Part shown: piece after piece, positions 18,423 through 28,194 of the stretch
Numbering within the stretch: position 1 is the first letter of the stretch
Layout of the letters: every line of letters starts with the position of its first letter
Source: Flectobacillus rivi
Lineage (GTDB): Bacteria > Bacteroidota > Bacteroidia > Cytophagales > Spirosomataceae
Length of the DNA stretch: 64,000 nt
Assembly: GCF_030056655.1 (NCBI RefSeq)
Contig: NZ_JASHIE010000004.1
Span: 186,001-250,000, forward strand
Direction of reading: 5' to 3'
Notes under the pieces: model-generated
Told to the model about the DNA's origin: nothing
What the model saw: only the letters and a program-made list of their open reading frames with translations
Database searches by the model: none
Program-made: the position numbers and the translations under genes

Positions 18423-20333
18423 TTATTCAGCAGGATTTTCTTCATTCTTTTGTTTTTTAGTCATCTCTTCCATCAATTTCAACCCTAAAAGTCCACTTAA
18501 AGGACCACCTTGTTCGTTGTTTCCACCTGTTATCAAAATATCAGGCATAACTTTAATTTTTTCTTTACCGATACTTTCAGTGATTTTTAATTGTGTGAAA
18601 TTATCGCCACCCATAGCTGATACTTGCAACTGATACGACTCTGCTTCGGCTTTACCAATAGCCAGAATTTTCTCAGCCTCAGCACTACCAGTTTTGCTAA
18701 TTTTTTCAGCTTCAGCAGTTGCCAACAATTTAACTCTCTCCGACTCGGCACTAGCTTGAAGTTTTACTCTTTCAGCCTCTGCGCCAGCTTGTAGTTTCAA
18801 ACTTTGAGCTTCCCCTTGTGCCTTTTTCACAGCAGCATCTGCAACCCTTTCGGCAATTACTACACCTTGGTCGGCTTTTACAATATCTTTCTGAATATCC
18901 GCAATCGCTGTTTCTTTCTCTAATGCCTGACGGGTTTCTTGCGCCATTTTTTGGGTATCATAAGTTACTTTTTGTTCTTCAGCTAACTTACGATCGGTCA
19001 ATGTTTTCATCAAAGATTCTGGCGGAACGATATCCCCTATCAGCGTATCTACAGCATTTACATTGTATTGATTGAGTACTTCGGCAATATACTTTCGTGC
19101 GGTGTCTTGGCGTTCGGCACGAGAGCCCAAGAACGAAATTACATCTGAATCCTGTGCCGAATTTCTGAAATAGTTACCAATCGTTGGTTCTAGCACCTGA
19201 CTAACCAAGTTGTTCATATTACCAAAACGAGCAATTACTTTAGGTGCTTCATAATTAGGAATATGAATGATTTGCGAAACATCCAAATTAAACGGGAAAC
19301 CATCTTTAGAACGCACTGTAATCGTCGAAAGGTTTTTATCCAACTGATGGGATTCAGAACGAGCACTCGCCCAGTTTAATACCAAGTTGGTCGTTGGCAC
19401 CAATTCAATTTTTTGCACATAGGTATTTAAAGGATATTTACCTGGTCCAAGAGGTTCGTTCCAGACTCCTTTAAAACCTTTTTCCACAATATTGCCATGC
19501 TTAAACTCGGTTCCGCTTATATCTACGCCGTCTTCACCTACATACGAAATCACAACCCCAACGTGTCCTATCGGAATCTCGGTCATGTGGATTTCTTCTA
19601 CGCGGGCAAACCACGGATTAAGGTTATACGAACCCGCTAGGATTACTTGCTGTTGCAAACCTTTATTACCTCCAGCATTCAAAAACTGGTCGGCGTCTTG
19701 AAAGTTATTATGCCCATCGATAGGCTTACCCGAAATTTGTCCGACAGGAATCGACGCACCATCCATTGTGGTGATAATTCCCACCATATTCTCCTGAATT
19801 TCGGTGATGTCTGTAATTTCTATTTCAAATAAAAGCGTGTTTATGCGGTAAGAACCCGCTGTGATTACGGCAGTTTGTCGACCTTTTCGACCACCAATTT
19901 TCAAAAATGCTTCAGCATCTTGAAAACCATCGCATTCGACCTTGCGAGCTAAAATACTGCCTGTTTCTAATTCTTTACCATCACGTGCCAAAACCAAACC
20001 AATTTTACCTGTTGGCACTACGGTAAGGGGTTGTAATACGACATCGTACTGCCAAATCCAAAGCCAAAAATAAATCCCTGGCGCTAATGGTTTTGCTTGA
20101 AAGCCAGCCTCTCCTTCGGTGGCAAAAATCCTGCCTTCGGGCAAAGATTTTTTATCGCCAAATAAGACAAACTTCTTGGTTACTAGACCAATACGGTCTT
20201 CTGGAACAATGATAATACCCAATAAACGGAAAATGAATTTGTAAAAAATGAGGCAAAGTATGGGTATAAAAATCACCACATACGTAGAATAGGATGCTAA
20301 CATTGAAGTATATATGTTATGTGAAAGTATCAA
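18423..20333 (-). CDS. Large SPFH/flotillin-like membrane protein with tandem N-terminal beta modules
   Basis: A 636-residue protein. A membrane helix (about residues 15-42) is followed by four tandem modules of 60-75 residues (about 43-108, 109-180, 181-255, 256-315). They share a start like GxVGLV and an end like AGSYxxN, and modules 2 and 3 also share GFQDA/NFQDA and a GGxKG. The SPFH/band-7 core spans about 316-440. A long helix from about 445 contains six back-to-back 11-residue repeats (505-570; for example AGAEAERVKLQ). Flotillin-type proteins form large ring or cage oligomers on membranes. A later ATG (residue 11) is an equally plausible start. The gene is divergent from the AddA-like gene. 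Confidence 0.85.
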   Translation of the reverse strand: MILSHNIYTSMLASYSTYVVIFIPILCLIFYKFIFRLLGIIIVPEDRIGLVTKKFVLFGDKKSLPEGRIFATEGEAGFQAKPLAPGIYFWLWIWQYDVVLQPLTVVPTGKIGLVLARDGKELETGSILARKVECDGFQDAEAFLKIGGRKGRQTAVITAGSYRINTLLFEIEITDITEIQENMVGIITTMDGASIPVGQISGKPIDGHNNFQDADQFLNAGGNKGLQQQVILAGSYNLNPWFARVEEIHMTEIPIGHVGVVISYVGEDGVDISGTEFKHGNIVEKGFKGVWNEPLGPGKYPLNTYVQKIELVPTTNLVLNWASARSESHQLDKNLSTITVRSKDGFPFNLDVSQIIHIPNYEAPKVIARFGNMNNLVSQVLEPTIGNYFRNSAQDSDVISFLGSRAERQDTARKYIAEVLNQYNVNAVDTLIGDIVPPESLMKTLTDRKLAEEQKVTYDTQKMAQETRQALEKETAIADIQKDIVKADQGVVIAERVADAAVKKAQGEAQSLKLQAGAEAERVKLQASAESERVKLLATAEAEKISKTGSAEAEKILAIGKAEAESYQLQVSAMGGDNFTQLKITESIGKEKIKVMPDILITGGNNEQGGPLSGLLGLKLMEEMTKKQKNEENPAE

Positions 20334-20515
20334 ACCGCTGATTAGCAGTGGTTCACATGCTAAATTTGGAGGGAAGTCAGACTCGTTATACTGCTTTTGT
20401 GAAGAATGGTAGGCGGTTAGGATAAAAGGAGCTTTTTGATTTTATCCTAAAAATACCTTTAAAATCTGAATATTTTTTCAGTTTTCGTTTTAGAAAAATA
20501 GCCTAAATATTTCTC

Positions 20516-20523
20516 TAAATTTG
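20516..20523 (+). promoter_or_regulatory. -7 promoter element for the AddA-like gene
   Basis: TAAATTTG fits the TAnnTTTG consensus and lies 41 bases before the start codon at 20565. No clear TTG is found at the expected -33 spacing, so support is moderate. Confidence 0.5.
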
Positions 20524-20564
20524 TATCTCCAAAATGTACCTCCTCAGCTTTAACAGGAAAACTT

Positions 20565-23500
20565 ATGACGGATTTTTTGAGTGCATCACAGCACGAAACA
20601 TATTTTAAAATATATTCTTCCTCGGCGGGTTCGGGGAAAACCTACACTTTAGCAAAGGAATACATCAAACTAGCGCTTCGTTCCAAATCTCCTTGGTATT
20701 TCAACCATATCTTGGCAGTAACATTTACCAACAAAGCAGCGGGCGAAATGAAAGAGCGTATCTTGAAATATCTCCGTATTTTTTCAAGTAACGATCCGCA
20801 AGAGCAAGCGACTGAACAAGGACTTTTTAATCAGATTTTAGAAGAATTACAGCAAGAAGGTATCGAGATAGACGACGTTACCTTACGTGCCCGTGCCTCC
20901 GCTACTTTCAAGCATATCATACACGAATACGCGAACTTCTCAGTTTCGACGATCGACTCGTTTGTTCAGCGAGTGGTAAGTGCCTTTACTGAAGAATTAG
21001 GTTTTCCGTTCAATTTTGAGGTAAACCTTGATTCTGAAGTGCTATTGGATGCGGCCGTTGAACAATTATTACAAAAAACTAATACCGAAACCTACGAGCA
21101 AATTACAGAGGCCATCAAAAGTTTTGCTTTAGACAAAGCTACCGATGGGCGCTCATGGAATGGTATCAATGATGAGATTGCCAATTTTGGTCGAGATTTA
21201 TTGAATGACCAATTTCAAGAACATATTGAAAAATTAGGTGCACTGGAGCCTCTGGATTTTCTAAAAATTGAACAGCAACTCAAGGATTTTAATCAAGGTG
21301 TCGAAAAACATATCAAAGAAATCGTGGCTATTGCGCTTGAAACTGCCAACGAAAATGATTTGACGGTAGATGATTTTCCATTCAAAAAGTCTGGTCCGTT
21401 TGGATATTTTATTCAATTGGCAAACGGTGCTGATATTTTTAAAGAACCTGGCGCAAGATTTTTGAATGCTTTGTCCGACAATACTTGGCATGCTAAAAGT
21501 ACAACCAAGCCTATCGCTGCCACTATCATGGGTATTGCCGATACGCTAACCGATACAGGCAACTTTCTATTAGAAGCGCAAAAGCGTTTAAAACCAAGAT
21601 TTTTGCTTTATCGAGAAATCTTAAAGCAAATCAAAAAGCTCGCTTTGTTGAGTCAGTTGAAAAAAGAAATCGCTGCTATTCAGGACGAATCGGGACAAAT
21701 CCATATTTCAGAATTTAATCGTAAAATCCTTGAAATTGTCGTAAATGAGCCTATTCCTTTTATTTATGAGCGTTTGGGCGAACGATATAATCATATTTTG
21801 ATAGATGAATTTCAGGATACTTCTACCCTACAATGGCATAACTTTTTACCTTTGATAGAAAACGCCCTTGCCAGCGGGCACTTCAACTTGGCTGTGGGTG
21901 ACGCCAAACAATCTATTTATCGATTCAGGGGTGGTGAAATGGGTTTGATTGTCAACCTGCACAAAAAGCAAATCGATGATTTGACCAAACCTATTGCCGA
22001 CGATACCTTTTTGGTAGAACGCTATGAGAGTATTCGCCCCTATATCAAGCCAGAAAACTTGAATACCAATTATCGAAGCTCGGCAGAAGTCATCAGCTTT
22101 AACAACGCTTTATTTGAAGCCATCAAAGTTGACCCTGAGTATTTGGCAATAGCACCAAGTTTGCCGAGGGTTTATGATGAATATTTTGCGCAAAAAGTAC
22201 CTGCAAAACCTTTGGAGGGCGGTCATGTACAGGTTGATTTTATCATAGGAAAAGAAACAGACCGCTTGATGATTGAAAAAGTTGAGCAAATTCTGGAAGA
22301 AGTACTTGCCATTGGTTACAAGCTCAAAGATGTAGCCGTTTTGTGTCGTAGAAATAAGGATTCTAAGATCATCGCTAATGCACTGAAGGAACGAAATATC
22401 GATGTAATTTCTTCTGATTCTTTGAGTTTAGCCGCTTCAGACGCCGTCAATTTAATCATGGCGATTATGAAAGTAGTACAAAATCCAGATAATGCCCTTG
22501 CCAAATATGAAGCCGTGTATTTGTACTATCGAGTGGTTTTACACAAAGTCCCTAATACCCAAGAAAACAAGATTATCAAAGAAACCATCGAGAGTCGTGA
22601 CATATTGAAGTTTTTTGATTTAATTGATAAAAGCCTTGTTCCCACTGCCTTACAGCAAATGAGTTTGTACGAAATTGCCGAAAAGTTATTACAGACTTTT
22701 GAACTTTTCAAACATGACAAAGAACTTGACTTTATTTTCCGATTTTTGGATGTTGTCATTGAGTTTCAGCACATGAAAAGTACTCACTTAACTGACTTTA
22801 TCAATTATTGGGAAAACAAAAAAGAAAGCCTTTCGATCATGTCTCCAGCGGGGCAAAATGCCGTTACGGTAACGAGTGTACATAAATCTAAAGGTTTGGA
22901 GTTTCCTGTGGTCATTATTCCTTATTGTCATTGGTCGATTGACACAGGACTTAATTCTTCTCGTTGGTTTGGATTAGAAGACGAAGGACTTTTTGAAGAA
23001 TTAATCGTCGAACAAGCCGAAGAGAATATTACCAAAGCATTAACGACAGCACCGCTCAAAATGGTCAAGGAGTTAGAAAATACGCATTTAGTAGAAGAAT
23101 ATCGTGCAGAGAAAGAAGAAACTTTTCTTGAAAGCCTAAATATGCTCTACGTGGCGCTTACTCGTCCTAAAGATAGGCTATACATGGTGATCAAAAGAGA
23201 TAGTAGAAACCTCAATAAGACTGTCGGTGGCTTATTGCTACGCTTTGTAGATGGCGAAGGAATACCTCCTGAAGAACCCTTTACGAAGGTACTATACGAA
23301 GGGTTACCAAAGGTCTTAAAACCCGAAAAAGAGAAGATTGCTCCTACGATGATTATTCAAGAAATCGTTACTTCAGAACGTAGTCAGACGATTCAGCTCA
23401 AACAATCAGCGGAAAGGCTATTCGACTTAGAGACTTTTGAAAAAAGTAAAGATTACGGAAATAAAGTCCACGCAGCTTTTGCCAAAATAAAAACTAAGAA

Positions 23501-23867
23501 GGATATAGACAGCGCTTTGGCAGATTTACAGCGTGAAGGATTAATAGTTGAAAATGAGCAAGAAGAGTTAAAAGTAACCATTCAAAAAATTATTGATTTG
23601 CCAGAAATCAGTCCATTTTTTGAAGTGCCAGAACGCTTTATCAGAAATGAAAGAGAAATTCTAAGACCCAATCAGTCGCCATTACGCCCAGATAGAGTAA
23701 TCAAAATGGGCTCAAAAATCGTAATTCTGGACTATAAAACAGGGTCAAAAAGTAATAGCCACAAATACCAAGTCAAAGACTACCAGAAAATCTATCAAGC
23801 CATGGGATATACCGAAGTAGAAGGATATCTAGTATATCTCGAAACGATGGAAATAGTAAAAGTTTAA
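20565..23867 (+). CDS. AddA/RecB-like UvrD-family helicase with C-terminal nuclease domain
   Basis: A 1100-residue protein with superfamily 1A helicase motifs: Walker A SSAGSGKTYTLAKEY, Walker B HILIDEFQDTS, motif III VGDAKQSIYRFRGGE, motif V SVHKSKGLEFPVV and motif VI LNMLYVALTRPKDRLY. The C-terminus carries a PD-(D/E)XK nuclease core (RPDRVIK...ILDYKTG, near residue 1065). This is the architecture of the AddA/RecB subunit, which resects double-strand breaks for recombination and degrades foreign linear DNA. In Bacteroidota it normally works with an AddB-like partner, which is not adjacent. No obvious residue loss. Confidence 0.92.
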   Translation: MTDFLSASQHETYFKIYSSSAGSGKTYTLAKEYIKLALRSKSPWYFNHILAVTFTNKAAGEMKERILKYLRIFSSNDPQEQATEQGLFNQILEELQQEGIEIDDVTLRARASATFKHIIHEYANFSVSTIDSFVQRVVSAFTEELGFPFNFEVNLDSEVLLDAAVEQLLQKTNTETYEQITEAIKSFALDKATDGRSWNGINDEIANFGRDLLNDQFQEHIEKLGALEPLDFLKIEQQLKDFNQGVEKHIKEIVAIALETANENDLTVDDFPFKKSGPFGYFIQLANGADIFKEPGARFLNALSDNTWHAKSTTKPIAATIMGIADTLTDTGNFLLEAQKRLKPRFLLYREILKQIKKLALLSQLKKEIAAIQDESGQIHISEFNRKILEIVVNEPIPFIYERLGERYNHILIDEFQDTSTLQWHNFLPLIENALASGHFNLAVGDAKQSIYRFRGGEMGLIVNLHKKQIDDLTKPIADDTFLVERYESIRPYIKPENLNTNYRSSAEVISFNNALFEAIKVDPEYLAIAPSLPRVYDEYFAQKVPAKPLEGGHVQVDFIIGKETDRLMIEKVEQILEEVLAIGYKLKDVAVLCRRNKDSKIIANALKERNIDVISSDSLSLAASDAVNLIMAIMKVVQNPDNALAKYEAVYLYYRVVLHKVPNTQENKIIKETIESRDILKFFDLIDKSLVPTALQQMSLYEIAEKLLQTFELFKHDKELDFIFRFLDVVIEFQHMKSTHLTDFINYWENKKESLSIMSPAGQNAVTVTSVHKSKGLEFPVVIIPYCHWSIDTGLNSSRWFGLEDEGLFEELIVEQAEENITKALTTAPLKMVKELENTHLVEEYRAEKEETFLESLNMLYVALTRPKDRLYMVIKRDSRNLNKTVGGLLLRFVDGEGIPPEEPFTKVLYEGLPKVLKPEKEKIAPTMIIQEIVTSERSQTIQLKQSAERLFDLETFEKSKDYGNKVHAAFAKIKTKKDIDSALADLQREGLIVENEQEELKVTIQKIIDLPEISPFFEVPERFIRNEREILRPNQSPLRPDRVIKMGSKIVILDYKTGSKSNSHKYQVKDYQKIYQAMGYTEVEGYLVYLETMEIVKV

Positions 23868-23950
23868 GTAGGTTTCTAATGACAGAATGGACACATTTTA
23901 GCCGAATGTCCATAGCTGATTGCCTAGCTTAAGCTATGTTTTAATAACAA

Positions 23951-23996
23951 AAGCGCCATAAATACCACGATGAAATGGTATTTATGGCGCTTTTGT
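23951..23996. terminator. Bidirectional terminator
   Basis: A perfect 19-bp stem (23951-23969 and 23978-23996) with an eight-base loop, containing AAAGCGCCATAAATACCA and its complement. T-runs occur on both strands. It sits between the convergent AddA-like and GT87-like genes. Confidence 0.9.
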
Positions 23997-24008
23997 TTGT
24001 TGTGAACC

Positions 24009-25250
24009 CTACAATTTTTTCATCTCTTTGTACGCAGATTTCATCCAATAAAGTACCCCAAAGAAAATGATTAATTGAAAAGCATATTCAATAACGAACT
24101 TGATTTGTAGGAAATATAACCAGCTATAAAAAGGCTTTCCAATTCTAAACCAAAGAGAAGGTTGTAAAACGGCTGCCGTTTGAATGATAAAAGAATAGAC
24201 AAAAAACTTTTTATCTTCAAAATTGACCAATCCAAAAAGCATTGGCATAGCATAGATAAAAATATAATTTGAGTACGCTCCTATTTGAAATATCATCATT
24301 ACGCCAAAAATACCGAGCCAAACAAAAGGTACAAATTGTTTTAATTCAAGATTTTTGAATTTGACTGCCTGCCAAGACGAAACCCCGACAATCACGAAAA
24401 GTCCAATCCAGTTTAAAATTCTAATATTAAATTTGGCGATTAATTCGCCGAATATCGGATAAGTTATCGACCAAACATTAGGACACATTGGCTCTTGTGC
24501 GAGTTGAATTGGCATCAAAAAAGCAGTGCCTCCATGCAAATACAAGAAAGCTAATGTAGGGATTCCTAATGCCGCCATTCCCAAAATAAAATTCCAGCGA
24601 TTACTCAGTTTTAGAAAAATGGGAGGTACAAAAAGCACAAAAAATGCTTTTGTAACGATTAATCCTAACGCCACAATCACACCCAACACAAAGTCTGATT
24701 TGCCTTTTAACCATACCCAAACCATCAAACAAGCAAATCCCCACATCCAAATATCCTCTTGACCTCCTATTACACAGAAGATAAAAGGCGCAGGAAAACA
24801 CAAATAAATCAAGGTTTTGAATAAAACTTGCCCATTCGAAAGCCCATTGCGGTAAGTACGCATCGTCAGCAGCAGTATCAACAGCTCGAAAATAATCATC
24901 AGTAGTGTTACAGCTTTTGCTGTATCCCAAAATACCAATGGAATAGCTGTAATATAAGCAAACAGTGGCGAGTACAATGAAGGGAAGTCACGGTAAACAA
25001 TACCTAATTCTTTTGCCTTTTGTGCTGAATGCCAAAAAATTTGCACATCAGACTGCGCATCAAAACTGAAATATAGATATACGACCAAAAACGGAAGTAT
25101 CCTAAATACAATAGCTAACAAGGAAAAAGAAACAGTTTTGCCTATACGGTCAAAAAATGATTCGATTTGCGGTCTGAACCTAAATGCCAGCCATGCAATC
25201 AAACAGAGGCTTAAAGAAATATATGTTTTGTTGTAAATAACTTCGTACAT
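24009..25250 (-). CDS. Integral membrane glycosyltransferase, GT87/DUF2029-like
   Basis: A 413-residue protein with about ten hydrophobic helices. The loop after the second or third helix contains DAQSDVQIFWHSAQKAK and YRDFPSLYSPLFAYI, the acidic and (Y/F)xDxPxxYxPLF pattern of GT-C mannosyltransferases related to GT87/DUF2029, which use polyprenyl-phosphate sugars. Helices such as GGQEDIWMWGFACLMVWVWL also fit. The acceptor is unknown; cell-envelope glycan or glycolipid assembly is likely. Monocistronic; a shared hairpin terminates it. Confidence 0.72.
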   Translation of the reverse strand: MYEVIYNKTYISLSLCLIAWLAFRFRPQIESFFDRIGKTVSFSLLAIVFRILPFLVVYLYFSFDAQSDVQIFWHSAQKAKELGIVYRDFPSLYSPLFAYITAIPLVFWDTAKAVTLLMIIFELLILLLTMRTYRNGLSNGQVLFKTLIYLCFPAPFIFCVIGGQEDIWMWGFACLMVWVWLKGKSDFVLGVIVALGLIVTKAFFVLFVPPIFLKLSNRWNFILGMAALGIPTLAFLYLHGGTAFLMPIQLAQEPMCPNVWSITYPIFGELIAKFNIRILNWIGLFVIVGVSSWQAVKFKNLELKQFVPFVWLGIFGVMMIFQIGAYSNYIFIYAMPMLFGLVNFEDKKFFVYSFIIQTAAVLQPSLWFRIGKPFYSWLYFLQIKFVIEYAFQLIIFFGVLYWMKSAYKEMKKL

Positions 25251-25680
25251 AAAGAGATTGTTGGTGGATACTTCCTCAGAAATGCTAACACCATGATAGA
25301 ATATTCTGAGCTAAGTTACGGAACCACTTTTACCGATAGTCTGTATTATAAGATAAACACCATGATTGATGTAACTAGCAAGAGAAATCACGGAGTAATC
25401 CAAACAAATTGTGATTAGAATCGTTACAAAAACAGGGTAAAAAAACAAAGGAAACTTCTTTTAACAATGATACTTCCCGTTGGGATTGCAAAATTAACTT
25501 TTCTAAATTTAATTATAGAAAGTTTGAGTAAAAACTATCAGGATTAATAGAGGACAAAATTATATTTTTCAAAGATAACTTTTGAAACAAATCCTTTACT
25601 CTTATTTTTGGCGTCTGAAATGAAACAGGGTACCGCCAGAAAAAAGATTTGATTAGTGGTTATTGACTAATACAAATGTG
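25251..25680. other. Intergenic region upstream of aceF
   Basis: Non-coding AT-rich sequence between the divergent GT87-like gene and the E2 gene. I see no repeat, RNA gene or credible ORF in it. The aceF promoter elements begin at its right edge. Confidence 0.4.
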
Positions 25681-25711
25681 TTGTCTAGCTTTAATGCTTG
25701 TTTTATATTTG
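25681..25711 (+). promoter_or_regulatory. Promoter of the E2 gene
   Basis: TTG (25681-25683), a 20-base spacer and TATATTTG (25704-25711) match the Bacteroidota housekeeping promoter well. The predicted start site leaves a leader of about 85 bases before the E2 ATG. Confidence 0.7.
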
Positions 25712-25804
25712 TGAATTACTTTAAAACGGTATTTTCAATCCCTTTAATTAAAGATTGATGCAACGCAAGTTGCTTCGACCATAAATTTCCTATAACTAAG
25801 AATC

Positions 25805-27481
25805 ATGGCAGAAATTATTACGATGCCCAAAATGAGCGACACCATGACTGAAGGTGTTGTGGCAGAGTGGCTCAAGAAAGTTGGCGACGTCCTCAAGCCA
25901 GGCGACGGTCTTTTGGCTGAAATCGAAACAGATAAAGCGACAATGGAGCTTGATTTGGATGAGAGAATGGACTTGAGCAATTTTAAAGATTGTAGACTTT
26001 TATACATTGGCTTAGAAAAAGGTAAAGCTGTACCTATCGATAGCATCATAGCTATCATCGGTGAAAATGGCGAAGCATACGAGCATCTCTTGAGTGGTGC
26101 TCCTGCTGCGGCAGCTCCTGCACCTGTTGCTGAAGCTCCTGCGGCGGCTCCTGCTGCTCCAGCAGCTCCTGCGGTTGATACGTCAGGTATCAAAGCAGAA
26201 ATCATTGGTATGCCAAAAATGAGTGATACCATGACAGAAGGTACACTTGTAACATGGCTTCGTAAAGTTGGGGATGTAATCAAACCTGGCGAAGCTCTTT
26301 TGGCAGAAGTTGAAACTGACAAAGCTACAATGGAGTTTGACCTTGATAACTTCATTGATATTTCTAAATATTCTCCTTGTACCTTGTTGTACATTGGTAT
26401 CGAAGAAGGTAAAACAGTTGCAGTAGATGACGTTATCGCTGTGATTGGTGAGCCTGGTGCCAACTATCAAGCATTGTTATCAGCGGGTTCTGCTCCAGCA
26501 GCTCCTGCACCAGCAGCAACACCAGCGCCTGCGCCAGTGGCAACTGCTACTCCTGCGGCAGCTCCTGCACCAGCAGCAGCGCCTGTAGCTGAAGCAACTG
26601 TAACTTCTGCTGATGGCCGTGTGAAAGCTTCTCCTTTAGCGAAAGCTTTGGCGAAAGATAAAGGTATCAACTTGAACGAGGTAAAAGGTTCAGGAGAAAA
26701 CGGTCGTATCGTAAAAACTGATATCGACAATTATGTACCTGCTCCTAAGGCTGCTCCAGCGGCTAAACCAGCGGCAGCACCTGCAACTATCTTGGGTCAA
26801 GAAAGCTATGAAGAGTTCTCAGTAAACCAAATGCGTAAAACTATCGCACGTCGTTTGTCTGAGTCTAAATTCTCTGCTCCTGAATTCTATCTAACGATGG
26901 AAATCAATATGGACAAAGCTATGGCTGCTCGTACTTCAATGAACGAATTCTCTCCTGTGAAAATCTCGTTCAATGACATGGTAATCAAAGCTGTAGCTGC
27001 TGCATTGACTAAACACCCGAAAGTAAACTCTTACTGGTTGGGCGACAAAATTCGTATCAACCACCACGTACACATTGGTATGGCGGTAGCAGTTGAAGAC
27101 GGTTTGTTGGTTCCAGTAATTCGTTTTGCTAACACGAAGTCATTATCACAAATCTCTGCTGAAGCGAAGGATTTGGGTGGTAAGGCTAAAAATAAACAAT
27201 TGCAACCAAAAGATTGGGAAGGCAATACATTTACAGTAAGTAACTTAGGTATGTTCGGTATCGATGAGTTTACTTCTATCATCAACCAACCAGAATCTTG
27301 TATCTTGGCTGTAGGTGGTATCAAAGAAACAGTTGGTGTGAAAAACGGACAGTTCTATGCTACTAACGTAATGAAAGTAACATTAACTTGTGACCACCGT
27401 ACTGTGGATGGCGCAACTGGTGCTGCATTCTTGCAAACATTCAAGCAATTACTTGAAGACCCAATCAAATTATTGGTGTAA
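25805..27481 (+). CDS. Pyruvate dehydrogenase complex E2, dihydrolipoamide acetyltransferase
   Basis: A 558-residue E2 with two N-terminal lipoyl domains, each with the lipoylation motif ETDKATME (about residues 40-47 and 173-180), joined by Ala-Pro linkers. A peripheral subunit-binding domain follows (KASPLAKALAKDKGINLNEV, about residues 277-310), and then a catalytic core with the active-site signature DHRTVDGATGA near the C-terminus. It transfers acetyl groups from pyruvate dehydrogenase to coenzyme A. The E1 and E3 genes are not adjacent, a common situation in Bacteroidota. A well-formed promoter and terminator flank it. Confidence 0.95.
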   Translation: MAEIITMPKMSDTMTEGVVAEWLKKVGDVLKPGDGLLAEIETDKATMELDLDERMDLSNFKDCRLLYIGLEKGKAVPIDSIIAIIGENGEAYEHLLSGAPAAAAPAPVAEAPAAAPAAPAAPAVDTSGIKAEIIGMPKMSDTMTEGTLVTWLRKVGDVIKPGEALLAEVETDKATMEFDLDNFIDISKYSPCTLLYIGIEEGKTVAVDDVIAVIGEPGANYQALLSAGSAPAAPAPAATPAPAPVATATPAAAPAPAAAPVAEATVTSADGRVKASPLAKALAKDKGINLNEVKGSGENGRIVKTDIDNYVPAPKAAPAAKPAAAPATILGQESYEEFSVNQMRKTIARRLSESKFSAPEFYLTMEINMDKAMAARTSMNEFSPVKISFNDMVIKAVAAALTKHPKVNSYWLGDKIRINHHVHIGMAVAVEDGLLVPVIRFANTKSLSQISAEAKDLGGKAKNKQLQPKDWEGNTFTVSNLGMFGIDEFTSIINQPESCILAVGGIKETVGVKNGQFYATNVMKVTLTCDHRTVDGATGAAFLQTFKQLLEDPIKLLV

Positions 27482-27500
27482 TCCAAGTATTTGAACCATC

Positions 27501-27553
27501 AAAAGATGAAAGATACTTCTTATCCAAAAGATGGGAAGCGTCTTTCATCTTTT
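27501..27553 (+). terminator. Hairpin downstream of the E2 gene
   Basis: A 13-bp perfect stem (AAAAGATGAAAGA 27501-27513, TCTTTCATCTTTT 27541-27553) with further partial pairing inside, followed by GTGTTTTAT. It lies 20 bases past the E2 stop and separates it from hslV. Confidence 0.7.
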
Positions 27554-27618
27554 GTGTTTTATAGAGGACTTAACGTCTTTCGTTTCTTTACCGACAAACA
27601 TTTTATTCTTGAAAATAG

Positions 27619-28161
27619 ATGGAAAAAATTAGATCAACCACCGTCTTGGCGATTGTGCACAATGGCGAGGTAGCCATCGGAGCAGATGGACAAGCAACCA
27701 TGGGAAGCACCGTAGCCAAAAACCATGTTCGTAAAATCCGAAAACTGTTGAATGGTAAAATTGTGACAGGTTTCGCTGGTTCTACTGCCGATGCATTTAC
27801 CCTTTTGGAAAGATTTGAAGAAAAACTCAATGCTTTTGGAGGTAATATGAAGCGTGCTAGTATTGAATTAGCAAAAGACTGGCGTACCGACCGCTATTTG
27901 CGCAGATTAGAAGCCATGATGATTGTAGCTGATAAAGAGGAGGCTTTGATTATTTCAGGTACAGGAGATGTACTAGAACCAGAAAATGGTATTGCTGCAA
28001 TTGGTTCAGGAAGTAACTATGCCCTTTCAGCAGCTTTGGCATTGAAAAAACATGCTCCTCATCTAACAGCTGAAGAAATGGTTAGAGAAGGATTAACCAT
28101 TGCGGCAGATATTTGTATTTATACTAATCATAACTTCGTTATCGAAAAACCTGCTGTTTAG
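27619..28161 (+). CDS. hslV: ATP-dependent protease subunit HslV
   Basis: A 180-residue threonine protease. After a short propeptide (MEKIRS) the mature N-terminus TTVLAIVHNGEVAIGADGQA (Thr7) matches HslV, as do TGFAGSTADAFTL, LAKDWRTDRYLRRLEA and GDICIYTNH-like DICIYTNHNF near the end. HslV forms a double hexameric ring that degrades proteins unfolded by HslU. HslU is not in the window, so the usual hslVU pair is split here. The gene is 137 bases after the E2 gene and ends in a strong hairpin. Confidence 0.96.
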   Translation: MEKIRSTTVLAIVHNGEVAIGADGQATMGSTVAKNHVRKIRKLLNGKIVTGFAGSTADAFTLLERFEEKLNAFGGNMKRASIELAKDWRTDRYLRRLEAMMIVADKEEALIISGTGDVLEPENGIAAIGSGSNYALSAALALKKHAPHLTAEEMVREGLTIAADICIYTNHNFVIEKPAV

Positions 28162-28194
28162 GTATAAATGCGAAATTATGAGCTAAGTCAAAAA

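Noticed and set aside
18313..18633. 106-residue plus-strand frame over the SPFH 3' end
   Set aside because: Antisense to the conserved SPFH C-terminus; composition is that of a shadow frame.
25744..26463. 239-residue Ser/Ala-rich open frame opposite the E2 gene
   Set aside because: It is antisense to the well-supported E2 lipoyl domains and linkers. Repetitive Ala-Pro codons keep the reverse frame open; there is no family resemblance.
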